Notes: a model not told the origin generated them from the sequence alone. A stretch of DNA of 64,000 nucleotides from Bradyrhizobium sp. (GCF_022844465.1 NZ_JALHLP010000020.1:1-64000), one strand, 5' to 3'; counted from the first letter of the stretch, positions 1 to 8,171 are shown. Program-made: numbers and translations.

Positions 1-231
1 CGGTGCAGCGGCTGGAGGGGGTGGCGGGGGCGGAGCCGCAGGGCGCGCCGGCACAGCGGCGGGCGGCGCGCCAGGTGCGCCTGGCCGCGCCTTTGGCTTT
101 CCATCCGAGTCAACCTCCTCCTTGGCCTGGGCCACGACGAGCGGCGCGGACTGGGCTTGCGGTGCGGAGGTCGCGAACTGCGCAACCGTCAAGGCGGTTG
201 TGGCAAGTAGCATGATACGGAGGTGGGTCAT
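1..231 (-). CDS. OmpA-family outer-membrane protein, N-terminal fragment (runs off the window)
   Basis: Reading leftwards from an ATG at 231 the frame stays open for 77 codons to the window edge. The product starts with a signal peptide (MTHLRIMLLATTALTVAQF, then an Ala/Gln cleavage region near residue 28), then a charged stretch and a run rich in Pro and Ala (about residues 50-77). A signal peptide followed by a long Pro/Ala linker is what I recall for OmpA-family proteins of Bradyrhizobium, where a peptidoglycan-binding domain comes much later; that domain is outside the window, so the family call is inference. The seen part supports only an exported protein with a proline-rich linker. Confidence 0.6.
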   Translation of the reverse strand, partial: MTHLRIMLLATTALTVAQFATSAPQAQSAPLVVAQAKEEVDSDGKPKARPGAPGAPPAAVPARPAAPPPPPPPAAAP

Positions 232-398
232 GATGTATTTGGTCCCTCGAAAAAGCCTGGCAGCGGGATCGCTTTCATCGACTTATTTGCCGACAATCAA
301 CTGGTAATCATTAGGCCGGATTGTGGCCGCCTACAAACCGCCGATGGTTTTTATTTCATCGGCGCAACGGGTTGCATGCACCATTATTCACTGCGGGT

Positions 399-650
399 TC
401 AGGCTCGCACCGGCGCTCCCGCCGGTTGCTTTGCGATCGCCGGGTTGGGCGCACCGGGACCATCCGGCCCGCGCACCGGCACTTCTTCCGGAGCCTGGCC
501 CGGCAATTCCTGCGGCTGCGGGGTGTCTCCAGGTTCGCGCATAGGGGGCGGTACCTCCGGACGCGGACTGCCCGGTGGCTGCTCCTGCGGCGGCTCGGTC
601 GGTTGTCCCGGGGTTGCCGGCGGTATCTCCGGCGGATCAATCGGCGTCAC
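399..650 (-). CDS. Small proline-rich protein of unknown function
   Basis: An 83-residue frame begins with GTG at 650, whose GTGA overlaps the stop codon of the flavin-binding protein upstream, so translation is probably coupled. About a third of the residues are proline, arranged in PPEIPP, PPQEQPPG and EVPPP-like blocks with interspersed acidic residues and glutamines. There is no signal peptide, membrane segment, cysteine or recognisable domain, so it is probably intrinsically disordered. The main support is the exact four-base overlap. Low-complexity sequence in a GC-rich genome can arise from open frames by chance, hence the moderate confidence. Confidence 0.5.
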   Translation of the reverse strand: MTPIDPPEIPPATPGQPTEPPQEQPPGSPRPEVPPPMREPGDTPQPQELPGQAPEEVPVRGPDGPGAPNPAIAKQPAGAPVRA

Positions 651-1132
651 ATCGAGACCTTTCGGTTCTCGCCGATTTCCGGGCGCGTGCCGGTCGCCGC
701 GGCCACGGCCATTTTTACATAACTGATGACGGTGCCCGGCGAATCCCAGAATTCCGCGTCGTCCGGGGTGATGGTCAACACCCTGATATTCGGATCATCT
801 GCGCTATTCCACCAGGCCTTGGCCGGGGTCGAAAACAACTGCTTGATCTTGGCGCGGTCGTTGGAAACGGCGGCAGTACCGGTGACCGAAACATATTTCT
901 GGCTGCCGGCATCGGCAAACGAAAGGTTGACGGCGGGATTGCGGGCGATTTCGTCGTCCTTGTGGTTTCGCGCGTCGGTCAGGAAGAAGATCGCGTTGCT
1001 GCCGCGCTCGACATGGGCGCTCATGGGACGCGCGCGAAGCTTGCCGCCGTCATAGGTTACCAGCATCGCGAAACCGATCTTCTCCATCAGCTGCCAAGCG
1101 TGCTCCTGGTGGCGCGCGTTGTCGTCGTTCAT
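647..1132 (-). CDS. Pyridoxamine 5'-phosphate oxidase-family protein (general stress protein 26-like)
   Basis: The 161-residue product has the split-barrel flavin-binding fold pattern of the general stress protein 26 group: an N-terminal helix (HAWQLMEKIGFAMLVT), a core with RARPMSAHV and FFLTD, and a C-terminal strand containing AEFWDSPG. Family members bind FMN or F420-like cofactors; the substrate here is unknown. The frame is open for 87 more codons upstream, but the ATG at 1132 is preceded by AGGGAG at proper spacing and the conserved domain starts there. A consensus EcfG-type promoter lies 36 bases upstream (1168-1192), which agrees with a stress role. The proline-rich small gene follows with overlapping start and stop. 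Confidence 0.85.
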   Translation of the reverse strand: MNDDNARHQEHAWQLMEKIGFAMLVTYDGGKLRARPMSAHVERGSNAIFFLTDARNHKDDEIARNPAVNLSFADAGSQKYVSVTGTAAVSNDRAKIKQLFSTPAKAWWNSADDPNIRVLTITPDDAEFWDSPGTVISYVKMAVAAATGTRPEIGENRKVSM

Positions 1133-1167
1133 GTCAATCTCCCTGAACCTTGAGTTCCGGGAACGAC

Positions 1168-1192
1168 AACGGCGGCCTTGGTGCGAAGTTCC
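1168..1192 (-). promoter_or_regulatory. Candidate EcfG (general stress sigma factor) promoter
   Basis: On the minus strand the sequence is GGAAC, 16 bases, CGTT, an exact match to the alphaproteobacterial EcfG consensus (GGAAC-N16/17-CGTT). The -10 element ends 36 bases before the ATG at 1132, leaving a leader of roughly 28 bases that carries the AGGGAG ribosome binding site. Position, orientation and gene family (general stress protein 26-like) all agree. About one chance match to this pattern is expected somewhere in a window of this size, so the site remains a prediction. Confidence 0.65.
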
Positions 1193-1274
1193 CGCGACCG
1201 AGGGATGCGGCGGCCGGGACCGGCAAGGGAAAACGGCTAGAGGTTGAGACCGCCGGTTTGCAGGATCTGGCGGC

Positions 1275-2102
1275 TCAGCTGCGGACCAGCAGCGTGTTGC
1301 TGCGGGTCTTGCCGGTTTCAATGTAACCTCGGGCGCGCATGTCGGCCAGGCAATCGTGCAGCCATTCACCACGAGACAGATGCTCGATGACAACCGCGCC
1401 CGGCCACAGCGCTTGCGGGGCGTTGGAAAAGAAGCCGGTCAATACCCGATCCTCGAATCCTTCGACGTCGATCTTGAGTGCGTTAATGCGCGACGCGCCG
1501 GCGTTTTCGAGAATGCGCTGCAGCCGCAGCGCCTGAACCCTGATCGCCTTGCGATGGCTCGCTCCCGACACGATGTGGCTTGCGCCGAGATTCTCCCCGT
1601 CGGTTTCGATCATCAACTCGCCATCGACGGGGCCGGCGGCGGCTGCGACCAGCCTCACCTGGCCAAAGCCTGACGCCGCGGCGTTGAAGGCAAGGCGCGC
1701 ATGGGTGACGGGATGCGGCTCGATCGCGATCACCTTGCCTTCAGGGCCGATATGGCGCGCCAGCGCCAGCGCGTAGGTGCCGACATTGGCGCCGACATCG
1801 ACGAATACGCCGCCTGTCGGGGCATGCGCCCGCAGGAAATCCAGTTCCTCCAGATTATAGTCGGGATTGAACAGCGCGCCGCGCTCGGTTGCGCTGGCCT
1901 GATGGTAGAAGCGGAACGACGCGCCCTGATAATGCACGTCCACCGGCCCGGCGCGCAAAAGATTGACCAGCCGCGACAGCATTGGACGGAACGCCCCGCG
2001 CCTCAGCCGCGAGCGGTGCGCCAGCGAAATGACCGCGGCCTGCGCGGCGTTCGGGGCAAAGGCGCCGAACGGCGCGGGTGAGGGGTCATTGTCGGGTATC
2101 AA
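1275..2102 (-). CDS. FkbM-family SAM-dependent methyltransferase
   Basis: The 275-residue product has the FkbM methyltransferase layout: motif I FVDVGANVGTYAL (about residues 99-111) binds S-adenosylmethionine, an acidic GKVIAIEPHP follows, and KIDVEGFEDRVL near residue 210 is the family's post-IV motif. FkbM enzymes O-methylate sugars, lipids or polyketides; the acceptor cannot be told here. The start is a TTG at 2102 with AGGAA seven bases upstream; the next in-frame Met is residue 41, inside a segment (NAAQAAVISLAHRSRLRRG) I recall as conserved in relatives, so the TTG is preferred. It lies downstream of the BacA-type transporter on the same strand, separated by 110 bases. Confidence 0.88.
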   Translation of the reverse strand: MIPDNDPSPAPFGAFAPNAAQAAVISLAHRSRLRRGAFRPMLSRLVNLLRAGPVDVHYQGASFRFYHQASATERGALFNPDYNLEELDFLRAHAPTGGVFVDVGANVGTYALALARHIGPEGKVIAIEPHPVTHARLAFNAAASGFGQVRLVAAAAGPVDGELMIETDGENLGASHIVSGASHRKAIRVQALRLQRILENAGASRINALKIDVEGFEDRVLTGFFSNAPQALWPGAVVIEHLSRGEWLHDCLADMRARGYIETGKTRSNTLLVRS

Positions 2103-2212
2103 GCGGCGTTCCTATGCAGAGTGGCATGCATAGCCGGTTTTTCCGCGACGATACAACGCCAGATGCCGGTGCATTGCCGGACTGCTCTGCAGCCGGAGTA
2201 TCATCTGCACCC

Positions 2213-4201
2213 TTACGCCAGCTTCGTTGTCACGTTGCGCTGGCGAAGGAAGCGGCCAAGCAGGCGGCGCTTGCCCGTGCGCGGGATCAGGGCGACGTCG
2301 CTGACAAGCCTGGCGCCGCCCTTGCGCCGCTCCAGCACGATCTTGCGGCTGTGGAACGCCTCCAACTCGACGCGGTGGGCGACGCTGACGATGGTGGCGT
2401 TCGGCAGCTCGTTGACGACGATCTCCATCATCTTGTCCTGGCTCTTTTCGTCGAGCGCGGACGTCGCCTCGTCGAGTACCACGATATCGGGCCTGTGCAG
2501 CAACAGCCGCGCAAAAGCCAGCCGCTGCTTCTCACCGCCGGACAGGGTCTGGTCCCACGGTCCTTCATCCGGAATCTTGTCCTTGAGATGTTCGAGGCCG
2601 ACCTTTTGCAGGGCCTGGCCGATCTGTTCCATGTTCCAGTCCTCGGCTGCGCCGGGATAGGTAATCGCACGACGCAACGTGCCGAACGGGATGTAGGGCT
2701 TCTGCGGCAGCATGAAGAGCCGGCGGTCGGGATGGAAATTGACGGCGCCGCCGCCCCATGGCCACAGGCCGGCCAGTGCGCGAACCAGCGTGCTCTTGCC
2801 GGTGCCGGACTCGCCGGCCACCAGCAGGCGCTCACCGGGCCCGACTACCACCTCGGTTTCGCCGACGACCGCGGTGCCGTCGTCCAGCGTCACCGACAGG
2901 TCCTTGAGGCTCAACATGGCGCCGCCCTCGGTCACGCCGCGCTTGATGCGGCCGACGCCATCGCCTCGCTCGGCGCGTTCGAGGCCATCGAGCGACATCA
3001 TCAGCGATGCGATGCGCCGCGCGCAGGCGTTCCAGTCGGCAAGCCGCGGATAATTGTCGACCAGCCAGCCGAACGCGGCCTGCACGATGGTGAAAGCGGA
3101 CGCCGCCTGCATCACCTGGCCCAGGGACATGCTGCCGTCGAGGAACTTCGGCGCACACAACAACAGCGGCACCACGGGTGCGATCAGGCTGGACCCCTGC
3201 GACACCACGGTGGTTCGCATGTGCTGACCGGCGAGACGGGCCCATTGCCGCAGCACCTTGGTGAAGGTCTTGTCGATGCCGTCGCGTTCTTCCTGCTCTC
3301 CGCCCAGGAGCGCAATGCTTTCGCCGTTTTCCCGCACCCGCGTCAGCGCGTAGCGGTATTCGGCCTCGGCCTGGTTCTTGGCTTCGGACACCTGCACGAA
3401 GCTGCGTCCGATGGTCATGATCGAACCGGAGGCGATCGCCGCGTAGATCACGGCGGCAATCACCAGAAAGCCGGGGATCGTGATGGTCGAGCCGCCCAGC
3501 GTCAACGTCAGCGCGCCGCCGATGGTCCAGAGCACCACGATGAAGGTCGCGGCCGAAAGAAAGGCCGAGGTCACGCCAGCCATGAAATCGACCGGCGAGT
3601 CGGTCGATATCCGCAGATCCTCGGCAATGCGGTACTCCGGATTCTGATGGTCGCCGCCGACCAGATTGAGCTGGTAGTAGCGGCCGCTGGAAAGCCAGCG
3701 CGACACCACCGAATTGGTGAGCCAGGCGCGCCAGCGGCGCTGGATGCCCATGCGCGCGAACACCTGCGCGACGCCGAGCATTACGCTGCCGATCGCGAGC
3801 GGAAAGAACACGACAGCGAGATAGTACACGGTGGCGGAATCGCGCTTCTCGATGGCGTCGAAGATCGCGCGATTCCACAAGTTGATGCCGTATTGAACGC
3901 CGACATTGGTGATGATCAGGAGCAGAAGCCCGATCGAGAACGGCCATGCGAGCCGGTCGCCGTGCCTGCCCCAGTATCCCCGCGCGCTGATCCAGAATCG
4001 CGTCAGCAGATAGTTCTTGCGTGCCTGTTCGGCTTCTTCAGGCGACAATGCCGGGTCGGGTTCGACGACCTCCGGCGGAGGCGGTTCAACATGATCGCCG
4101 CTTTCGGCGATGACTTCGACGAACTCCGATTTCCCGTCGGAAGCCGACGTGCCCACGGGCGGGCCGGAATCTCGGGGCATCTCGACGGTTGCTTTGGCCA
4201 T
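2213..4201 (-). CDS. ABC transporter, SbmA/BacA-type membrane domain fused to ATPase (BclA-like)
   Basis: A 662-residue half transporter. Residues 1-60 form an acidic, proline-rich cytoplasmic extension. Residues about 75-370 hold the SbmA/BacA-like membrane domain (WNRAIFDAIEKRD; RWRAWLTNSVVSRWL; YRIAEDLR). From about residue 430 follows an ATPase with Walker A GESGTGKST, signature LSGGEKQR and Walker B IVVLDEATSALDE. Such fused proteins include ABCD-type transporters and Bradyrhizobium BclA, which imports nodule antimicrobial peptides; whether this is the BclA orthologue or a paralogue cannot be decided from sequence alone. The ATG at 4201 has no good ribosome binding site, and a predicted EcfG promoter lies only eight bases before it. 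Confidence 0.88.
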   Translation of the reverse strand: MAKATVEMPRDSGPPVGTSASDGKSEFVEVIAESGDHVEPPPPEVVEPDPALSPEEAEQARKNYLLTRFWISARGYWGRHGDRLAWPFSIGLLLLIITNVGVQYGINLWNRAIFDAIEKRDSATVYYLAVVFFPLAIGSVMLGVAQVFARMGIQRRWRAWLTNSVVSRWLSSGRYYQLNLVGGDHQNPEYRIAEDLRISTDSPVDFMAGVTSAFLSAATFIVVLWTIGGALTLTLGGSTITIPGFLVIAAVIYAAIASGSIMTIGRSFVQVSEAKNQAEAEYRYALTRVRENGESIALLGGEQEERDGIDKTFTKVLRQWARLAGQHMRTTVVSQGSSLIAPVVPLLLCAPKFLDGSMSLGQVMQAASAFTIVQAAFGWLVDNYPRLADWNACARRIASLMMSLDGLERAERGDGVGRIKRGVTEGGAMLSLKDLSVTLDDGTAVVGETEVVVGPGERLLVAGESGTGKSTLVRALAGLWPWGGGAVNFHPDRRLFMLPQKPYIPFGTLRRAITYPGAAEDWNMEQIGQALQKVGLEHLKDKIPDEGPWDQTLSGGEKQRLAFARLLLHRPDIVVLDEATSALDEKSQDKMMEIVVNELPNATIVSVAHRVELEAFHSRKIVLERRKGGARLVSDVALIPRTGKRRLLGRFLRQRNVTTKLA

Positions 4202-4209
4202 GCCGGCAT

Positions 4210-4234
4210 AACGGGAGCCAAATCAAAAGGTTCC
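4210..4234 (-). promoter_or_regulatory. Candidate EcfG promoter abutting the ABC transporter start codon
   Basis: The minus strand reads GGAAC, 16 bases, CGTT, matching the EcfG consensus exactly. Only eight bases separate the -10 element from the ATG at 4201, so transcription would begin at or next to that ATG. Either the mRNA is leaderless, the true start is further in (Met8 at 4180 is the next ATG), or the match is chance. Confidence 0.5.
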
Positions 4235-4276
4235 CTCCGGTTCCCGCGCGCCTGAAGATTTGGCGGAGCACGAAAT

Positions 4277-4295
4277 CAGCGCCCGGGGGGCGCTG
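4277..4295 (-). terminator. Possible terminator of the sdh operon
   Basis: CAGCGCCC and GGGCGCTG form a perfect eight-base stem with a three-base loop about 60 bases past the sdhB stop codon. On the minus strand the stem is followed by ATTTCG, a weak T tract, so efficiency is uncertain. Confidence 0.35.
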
Positions 4296-4354
4296 TCGTC
4301 GTGCGATCCGGTCAGGCCAACTGGTTCGAGGACACAATCGTTGCGGCGCTCCGT

Positions 4355-5137
4355 CTAGATCTGCCGCTCCACCATCTTCAGCTTGAGTTCGGCGATGGCT
4401 TGCGATGGATTGAGCCCCTTCGGACACGCCTTGGCGCAGTTCATGATGGTGTGGCAGCGGTAGAGCCGGAACGGGTCCTCGAGATTGTCGAGCCGCTCGC
4501 CGGTGGCCTCATCACGGGAATCCTTCACCCAGCGCGTCGCCTGCAGCAGCGCGGCCGGCCCGAGGAAGCGATCGCTGTTCCACCAGTAGCTCGGGCACGA
4601 GGTTGAGCAGCAGGCGCAGAGAATGCACTCGTAGAGGCCGTCGAGCTTCTCGCGGTCCTCGTGGCTCTGCTTCCATTCCTTTTGCGGCGTCGGCGTGGTG
4701 GTTTTCAGCCACGGCTCGATCGAGGCGTATTGGGCGTAGAAATTGGTGAGGTCAGGCACCAGGTCCTTGACCACCGGCTGGTGCGGCAGCGGGTTGACCT
4801 TCACCGCGCCGTCCTTCACGTCGTGCATCGACCTGGTGCAGGCCAGCGTGTTCTGGCCGTCGATGTTCATCGCGCAGGAGCCGCAGACGCCTTCGCGGCA
4901 GGAGCGGCGGAAGGTCAAGGTCGGATCGATGTTGTTCTTGATCCAGATCAGGCCGTCGAGCACCATCGGCCCGCATTCGGCGGTGTCGATGTAAAAGGTG
5001 TCGATGCTCGGGTTCTTGCCGTCATCGGGATTCCAGCGATACACCCGGAACTCGCGCGTCTCGGTCGCGGCCGGGGGCTTCGGCCAGGTCTTGCCGCCGG
5101 ATATCCTTGAGTTCTTGGGAAGTGCGAATTCAACCAT
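4355..5137 (-). CDS. sdhB: Succinate dehydrogenase iron-sulfur subunit
   Basis: This 260-residue subunit carries electrons from the flavoprotein to ubiquinone in complex II. All cluster ligands are present: Cys80, Cys85, Cys88 and Cys100 for the 2Fe-2S centre (CREGVCGSC), then Cys171-x2-Cys174-x2-Cys177 with Cys228, Cys234 and Cys238 for the 4Fe-4S and 3Fe-4S centres. Length matches the family. It is the last gene of sdhCDAB, separated from sdhA by 112 bases that contain a palindromic repeat element, an unusual insertion inside an operon. Confidence 0.98.
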   Translation of the reverse strand: MVEFALPKNSRISGGKTWPKPPAATETREFRVYRWNPDDGKNPSIDTFYIDTAECGPMVLDGLIWIKNNIDPTLTFRRSCREGVCGSCAMNIDGQNTLACTRSMHDVKDGAVKVNPLPHQPVVKDLVPDLTNFYAQYASIEPWLKTTTPTPQKEWKQSHEDREKLDGLYECILCACCSTSCPSYWWNSDRFLGPAALLQATRWVKDSRDEATGERLDNLEDPFRLYRCHTIMNCAKACPKGLNPSQAIAELKLKMVERQI

Positions 5138-5150
5138 TATTCTAACCTTT

Positions 5151-5232
5151 CGTCATTCCGGGGCGAGGCGAAGCATCGAACCCGGAATCTCGAGATTCCG
5201 GGTCTGGTCCTGCGGACCATCCCGGAATGACG
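5151..5232. repeat. Palindromic intergenic element, family A (copy 1)
   Basis: The element begins CGTCATTCCGGGG and ends CCCGGAATGACG, with an inner palindrome CCCGGAATCTCGAGATTCCGGG and a small GGTCC/GGACC hairpin in the right half. The same ends and centre recur at 16129, 41153 and 56499. It lies between sdhA and sdhB, within the operon. Confidence 0.85.
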
Positions 5233-5249
5233 GGCTGCTGTAAGCACGC

Positions 5250-7103
5250 TCAATACACCCGCGCCTTGGGCGGGATGTACTGCACGTCGTTGGTCATGGT
5301 GTAATCATGCACCGGACGGTAATCGATCGCGGTCTGGCCGCGCCCGTCGATCCAGGCCAGCGTGTGCTTCATCCAGTTCTTGTCGTCACGCTCGGAAAAG
5401 TCCTCGCGCGCATGCGCGCCGCGGCTCTCGGTGCGGTTCGCCGCCGAATCCATGGTGACCACGGCCTGCACGATCAGATTGTCGAATTCGAGCGTCTCAA
5501 TCAGGTCGGAATTCCACACCAGCGAGCGGTCGGTCGTGGCGAGGTCGCCGATGCCGCCATGCACCTTGTGGATCAGGTTCTGGCCTTCGTTCAGAATCTC
5601 GCCGGTGCGGAACACCGCGCAATTGTTCTGCATCACCTGCTGCATGCCCTCGCGCAGTTTTGCGGTCGGCGTGCCGCCGGAGGCATAACGGAAATGATCG
5701 AGCCGCCCGAGCGCCTTGTCGGCCGAGTCCGCCGGCAGTTCCGGCTGCTTGCCATTCGGGGTCAGCTTCTCGGCGCACCGCAGCGCCGCGGCGCGGCCGA
5801 ACACCACGAGGTCGATCAGCGAGTTGGAGCCGAGGCGATTGGCGCCATGCACGGAGACGCAGGCGGCCTCGCCGAGCGCCATCAGGCCCGGCACGGTGGC
5901 GTTGTCGTCGCCGTTCTTCTTGGTCAGCACCTCGCCGTGATAATTCGTCGGGATGCCGCCCATGTTGTAATGCACGGTCGGCAGGATCGGGATCGGCTCG
6001 CGGGTGACGTCGACATTGGCGAAAATCTTCGCCGATTCGGAAATGCCCGGCAGCCGTTCATGCAGCACCTTGGGGTCGAGATGATCGAGGTGCAGGTAGA
6101 TGTGGTCCTTCTTCTTGCCGACGCCGCGGCCTTCGCGGATCTCGATGGTCATCGAGCGCGAGACCACGTCGCGCGAGGCGAGGTCCTTGGCGGACGGCGC
6201 ATAGCGCTCCATGAAGCGCTCGCCCTCGGAGTTGACGAGATAGCCGCCTTCGCCGCGGGCGCCCTCGGTGACGAGACAGCCCGAGCCGTAGATGCCGGTC
6301 GGGTGGAACTGAATGAATTCCATGTCCTGCAGCGGCAGTCCGGCGCGCAGCACCATGCCGCCGCCGTCGCCGGTGCAGGTATGCGCCGAGGTGCAGTTGG
6401 CGTAGGCGCGGCCGTAGCCGCCGGTGGCCAGGATCGTGGTCTGGGCGCGGAAACGATGCAGCGTGCCGTCGTCGAGCTTGAGCGCGATGACGCCGCGGCA
6501 GACGCCCTGGTCGTCCATGATCAGATCGATGGCGAAGAACTCGATGAAGAATTCCGCGGCGTGCCGCAGCGACTGGCCATACATCGTGTGCAGCATGGCG
6601 TGGCCGGTGCGGTCGGCGGCCGCACAAGTGCGCTGCGCCTGGCCCTTGCCGTAGTCCAGCGTCATGCCGCCGAACGGGCGCTGGTAGATCTTGCCGTCCT
6701 CGGTGCGCGAGAACGGCACGCCCCAATGTTCGAGTTCGTAGACCGCGTCGGGCGCGTTGCGTACCATGTACTCGATCGCGTCCTGGTCGCCGAGCCAGTC
6801 CGACCCCTTGACGGTGTCGTACATGTGCCAGCGCCAGTCGTCCGGATGCATGTTGCCGAGCGAGGCCGATATGCCGCCCTGTGCCGCGACCGTATGCGAG
6901 CGGGTCGGAAACACCTTGGTGATGCAGGCGGTGCGCAGGCCGGCCTCGCTGCAGCCGACCACCGCGCGCAGGCCGGCGCCGCCGGCGCCGACGACCACGA
7001 CGTCGTAGGTGTGGTCCTCGATCGGGTAGGCTCTGGCGCCGGCCGGGCCGCTGCCGTTGGCGGCCTTGCCGTTGCCTTGAGCAGCCCTTTCCTGAGCGGC
7101 CAT
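5250..7103 (-). CDS. sdhA: Succinate dehydrogenase flavoprotein subunit
   Basis: The 617-residue catalytic subunit oxidises succinate to fumarate with covalently bound FAD. The dinucleotide fold VVVVGAGGAGLRA starts near residue 35, and TRSHTVAAQGG contains the flavinylated histidine (His70). HPTGIYGSGCL and the C-terminal RTESRGAHAREDF motif are intact. An N-terminal extension of about 20 residues rich in Ala, Gly and Gln precedes the conserved core. The start lies three bases after the sdhD stop, so the genes are co-transcribed. Confidence 0.98.
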   Translation of the reverse strand: MAAQERAAQGNGKAANGSGPAGARAYPIEDHTYDVVVVGAGGAGLRAVVGCSEAGLRTACITKVFPTRSHTVAAQGGISASLGNMHPDDWRWHMYDTVKGSDWLGDQDAIEYMVRNAPDAVYELEHWGVPFSRTEDGKIYQRPFGGMTLDYGKGQAQRTCAAADRTGHAMLHTMYGQSLRHAAEFFIEFFAIDLIMDDQGVCRGVIALKLDDGTLHRFRAQTTILATGGYGRAYANCTSAHTCTGDGGGMVLRAGLPLQDMEFIQFHPTGIYGSGCLVTEGARGEGGYLVNSEGERFMERYAPSAKDLASRDVVSRSMTIEIREGRGVGKKKDHIYLHLDHLDPKVLHERLPGISESAKIFANVDVTREPIPILPTVHYNMGGIPTNYHGEVLTKKNGDDNATVPGLMALGEAACVSVHGANRLGSNSLIDLVVFGRAAALRCAEKLTPNGKQPELPADSADKALGRLDHFRYASGGTPTAKLREGMQQVMQNNCAVFRTGEILNEGQNLIHKVHGGIGDLATTDRSLVWNSDLIETLEFDNLIVQAVVTMDSAANRTESRGAHAREDFSERDDKNWMKHTLAWIDGRGQTAIDYRPVHDYTMTNDVQYIPPKARVY

Positions 7104-7106
7104 GGG

Positions 7107-7517
7107 CTAGACTCCCGATGACAGTTTGAGGATCGCGTAGATCGAGGCCAGCGCCACAGCTACGCAGAAGAAGTTGTTGGCCATCACGCTGGCGAGCTTC
7201 AGTTTCTCGTTATGGATATAGTCCTCGATCACCACCTGCATGCCGATCTTCATGTGCCAGGCGCTGGCGATGATGAAGAGAATCAGGATGATCGCGATCA
7301 GCGGCGCGCCCAGGATTTGCGCCGCGCCGGCCTGGTTGCGGCCGATCAGCATCAGCACGATCACGACGACCGGAGCGATCAGCAGCGCGGTCGCCACCGC
7401 CGTGAGGCGCTGGCGCCAGAAATCGGAGGTGCCCGAATGCGACGCGCCGAGATTGCGCACCCGCCCGAGCGGCGTGCGCATCGAAGTCTTTTGCATCGAA
7501 GCCTTGGGCGCGGTCAT
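7107..7517 (-). CDS. sdhD: Succinate dehydrogenase membrane anchor subunit
   Basis: The 136-residue protein has three hydrophobic segments (about residues 38-58, 68-86 and 110-130). Conserved features are the N-terminal GASHSGTSDFWRQRLTAVA and, after helix II, WHMKIGMQVVIEDY, which contains the haem-side histidine and the quinone-site Asp-Tyr. Its ATG overlaps the sdhC stop codon (ATGA), which indicates translational coupling. Confidence 0.96.
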   Translation of the reverse strand: MTAPKASMQKTSMRTPLGRVRNLGASHSGTSDFWRQRLTAVATALLIAPVVVIVLMLIGRNQAGAAQILGAPLIAIILILFIIASAWHMKIGMQVVIEDYIHNEKLKLASVMANNFFCVAVALASIYAILKLSSGV

Positions 7518-7912
7518 CGTCCGCCTCCGACCGTGTAGGCGACGATCCAGACCAACAAAGTGAGCGCGATGCCGCCGATCAGCGCACCCCAGCTCAGCGC
7601 CTCGCGCTCGCTGGCCTTGAAGCCATAGCCGAGATCCCAGACCAGGTGCCGAAGGCCGCTGAGCAGGTGATGCAGCAGCGCCCAGGTGTAGCCGAACACG
7701 ATCAGCCTGCCGATGAAGCTACCGGTAAAGGCCTGCACATTGGCGTAGGCGCCGGGGCCCGAGGCGGCGGCGATCAGCCACCAGGCCAGCAGCAAGGTGC
7801 CGAAATACAGCGCCACGCCGGTCGCGCGGTGGATGATGGACAAGGCCATCGTCAGGGTCCAGCGATAAGTCTGCAAATGCGGCGAGAGCGGTCGTTCGAT
7901 CCTGGTGGTCAT
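7514..7912 (-). CDS. sdhC: Succinate dehydrogenase cytochrome b556 subunit
   Basis: The 132-residue first subunit of the operon starts with RPLSPHLQTYRW, followed by SIIHRATG (quinone-site Ser and Arg) and LLHHLLSGLRHLVWD with the haem-ligand histidine. Three membrane helices are visible. The ATG at 7912 begins just before the conserved region; another in-frame ATG at 7951 would add 13 residues. Neither has a clear ribosome binding site. A perfect inverted repeat at 7961-7976 lies just upstream. Confidence 0.95.
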   Translation of the reverse strand: MTTRIERPLSPHLQTYRWTLTMALSIIHRATGVALYFGTLLLAWWLIAAASGPGAYANVQAFTGSFIGRLIVFGYTWALLHHLLSGLRHLVWDLGYGFKASEREALSWGALIGGIALTLLVWIVAYTVGGGR

Positions 7913-7960
7913 CAGCGACTTTAACGGTTTGCGGGGCCAGGTGCGGCCCATCGGGGATCG

Positions 7961-7976
7961 CAGAATAGCAATTCTG
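7961..7976. promoter_or_regulatory. Inverted repeat upstream of sdhC, possible operator
   Basis: CAGAAT and ATTCTG flank AGCA, a perfect 6-4-6 inverted repeat 49 bases before the preferred sdhC start. It is AT-rich compared with its surroundings. It resembles half-sites of iron-responsive regulators but with the wrong spacing for a canonical Irr box, so no regulator is assigned. Confidence 0.35.
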
Positions 7977-8171
7977 TTTCCGAATCTATTTACGAAGTCG
8001 AAACAGCGAGCGCAACGGCCAAAACAGTCATTTGCGAATGCCAGTTCATAGCTACGGGGGAGGCCTGCAAACGCAGGCGTTGACAAACCATGGCGGCCGT
8101 CCGTGGGATAGCGCACCTGAAGCATGATTCAGAAAAAGCGCGGAACCGGCGCGGGACGAGGATAGTATCCG

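Noticed and set aside
2078..4255. 725-codon open frame on the plus strand
   Set aside because: It lies antisense to the ABC transporter and FkbM upstream region, its translation is Arg/Gln/His-rich without any domain, and the opposite strand has clear ABC motifs. It is a high-GC shadow.
5307..7121. 604-codon open frame on the plus strand
   Set aside because: Antisense to sdhA; His/Val/Asp-rich translation typical of shadow frames of GC-rich genes.
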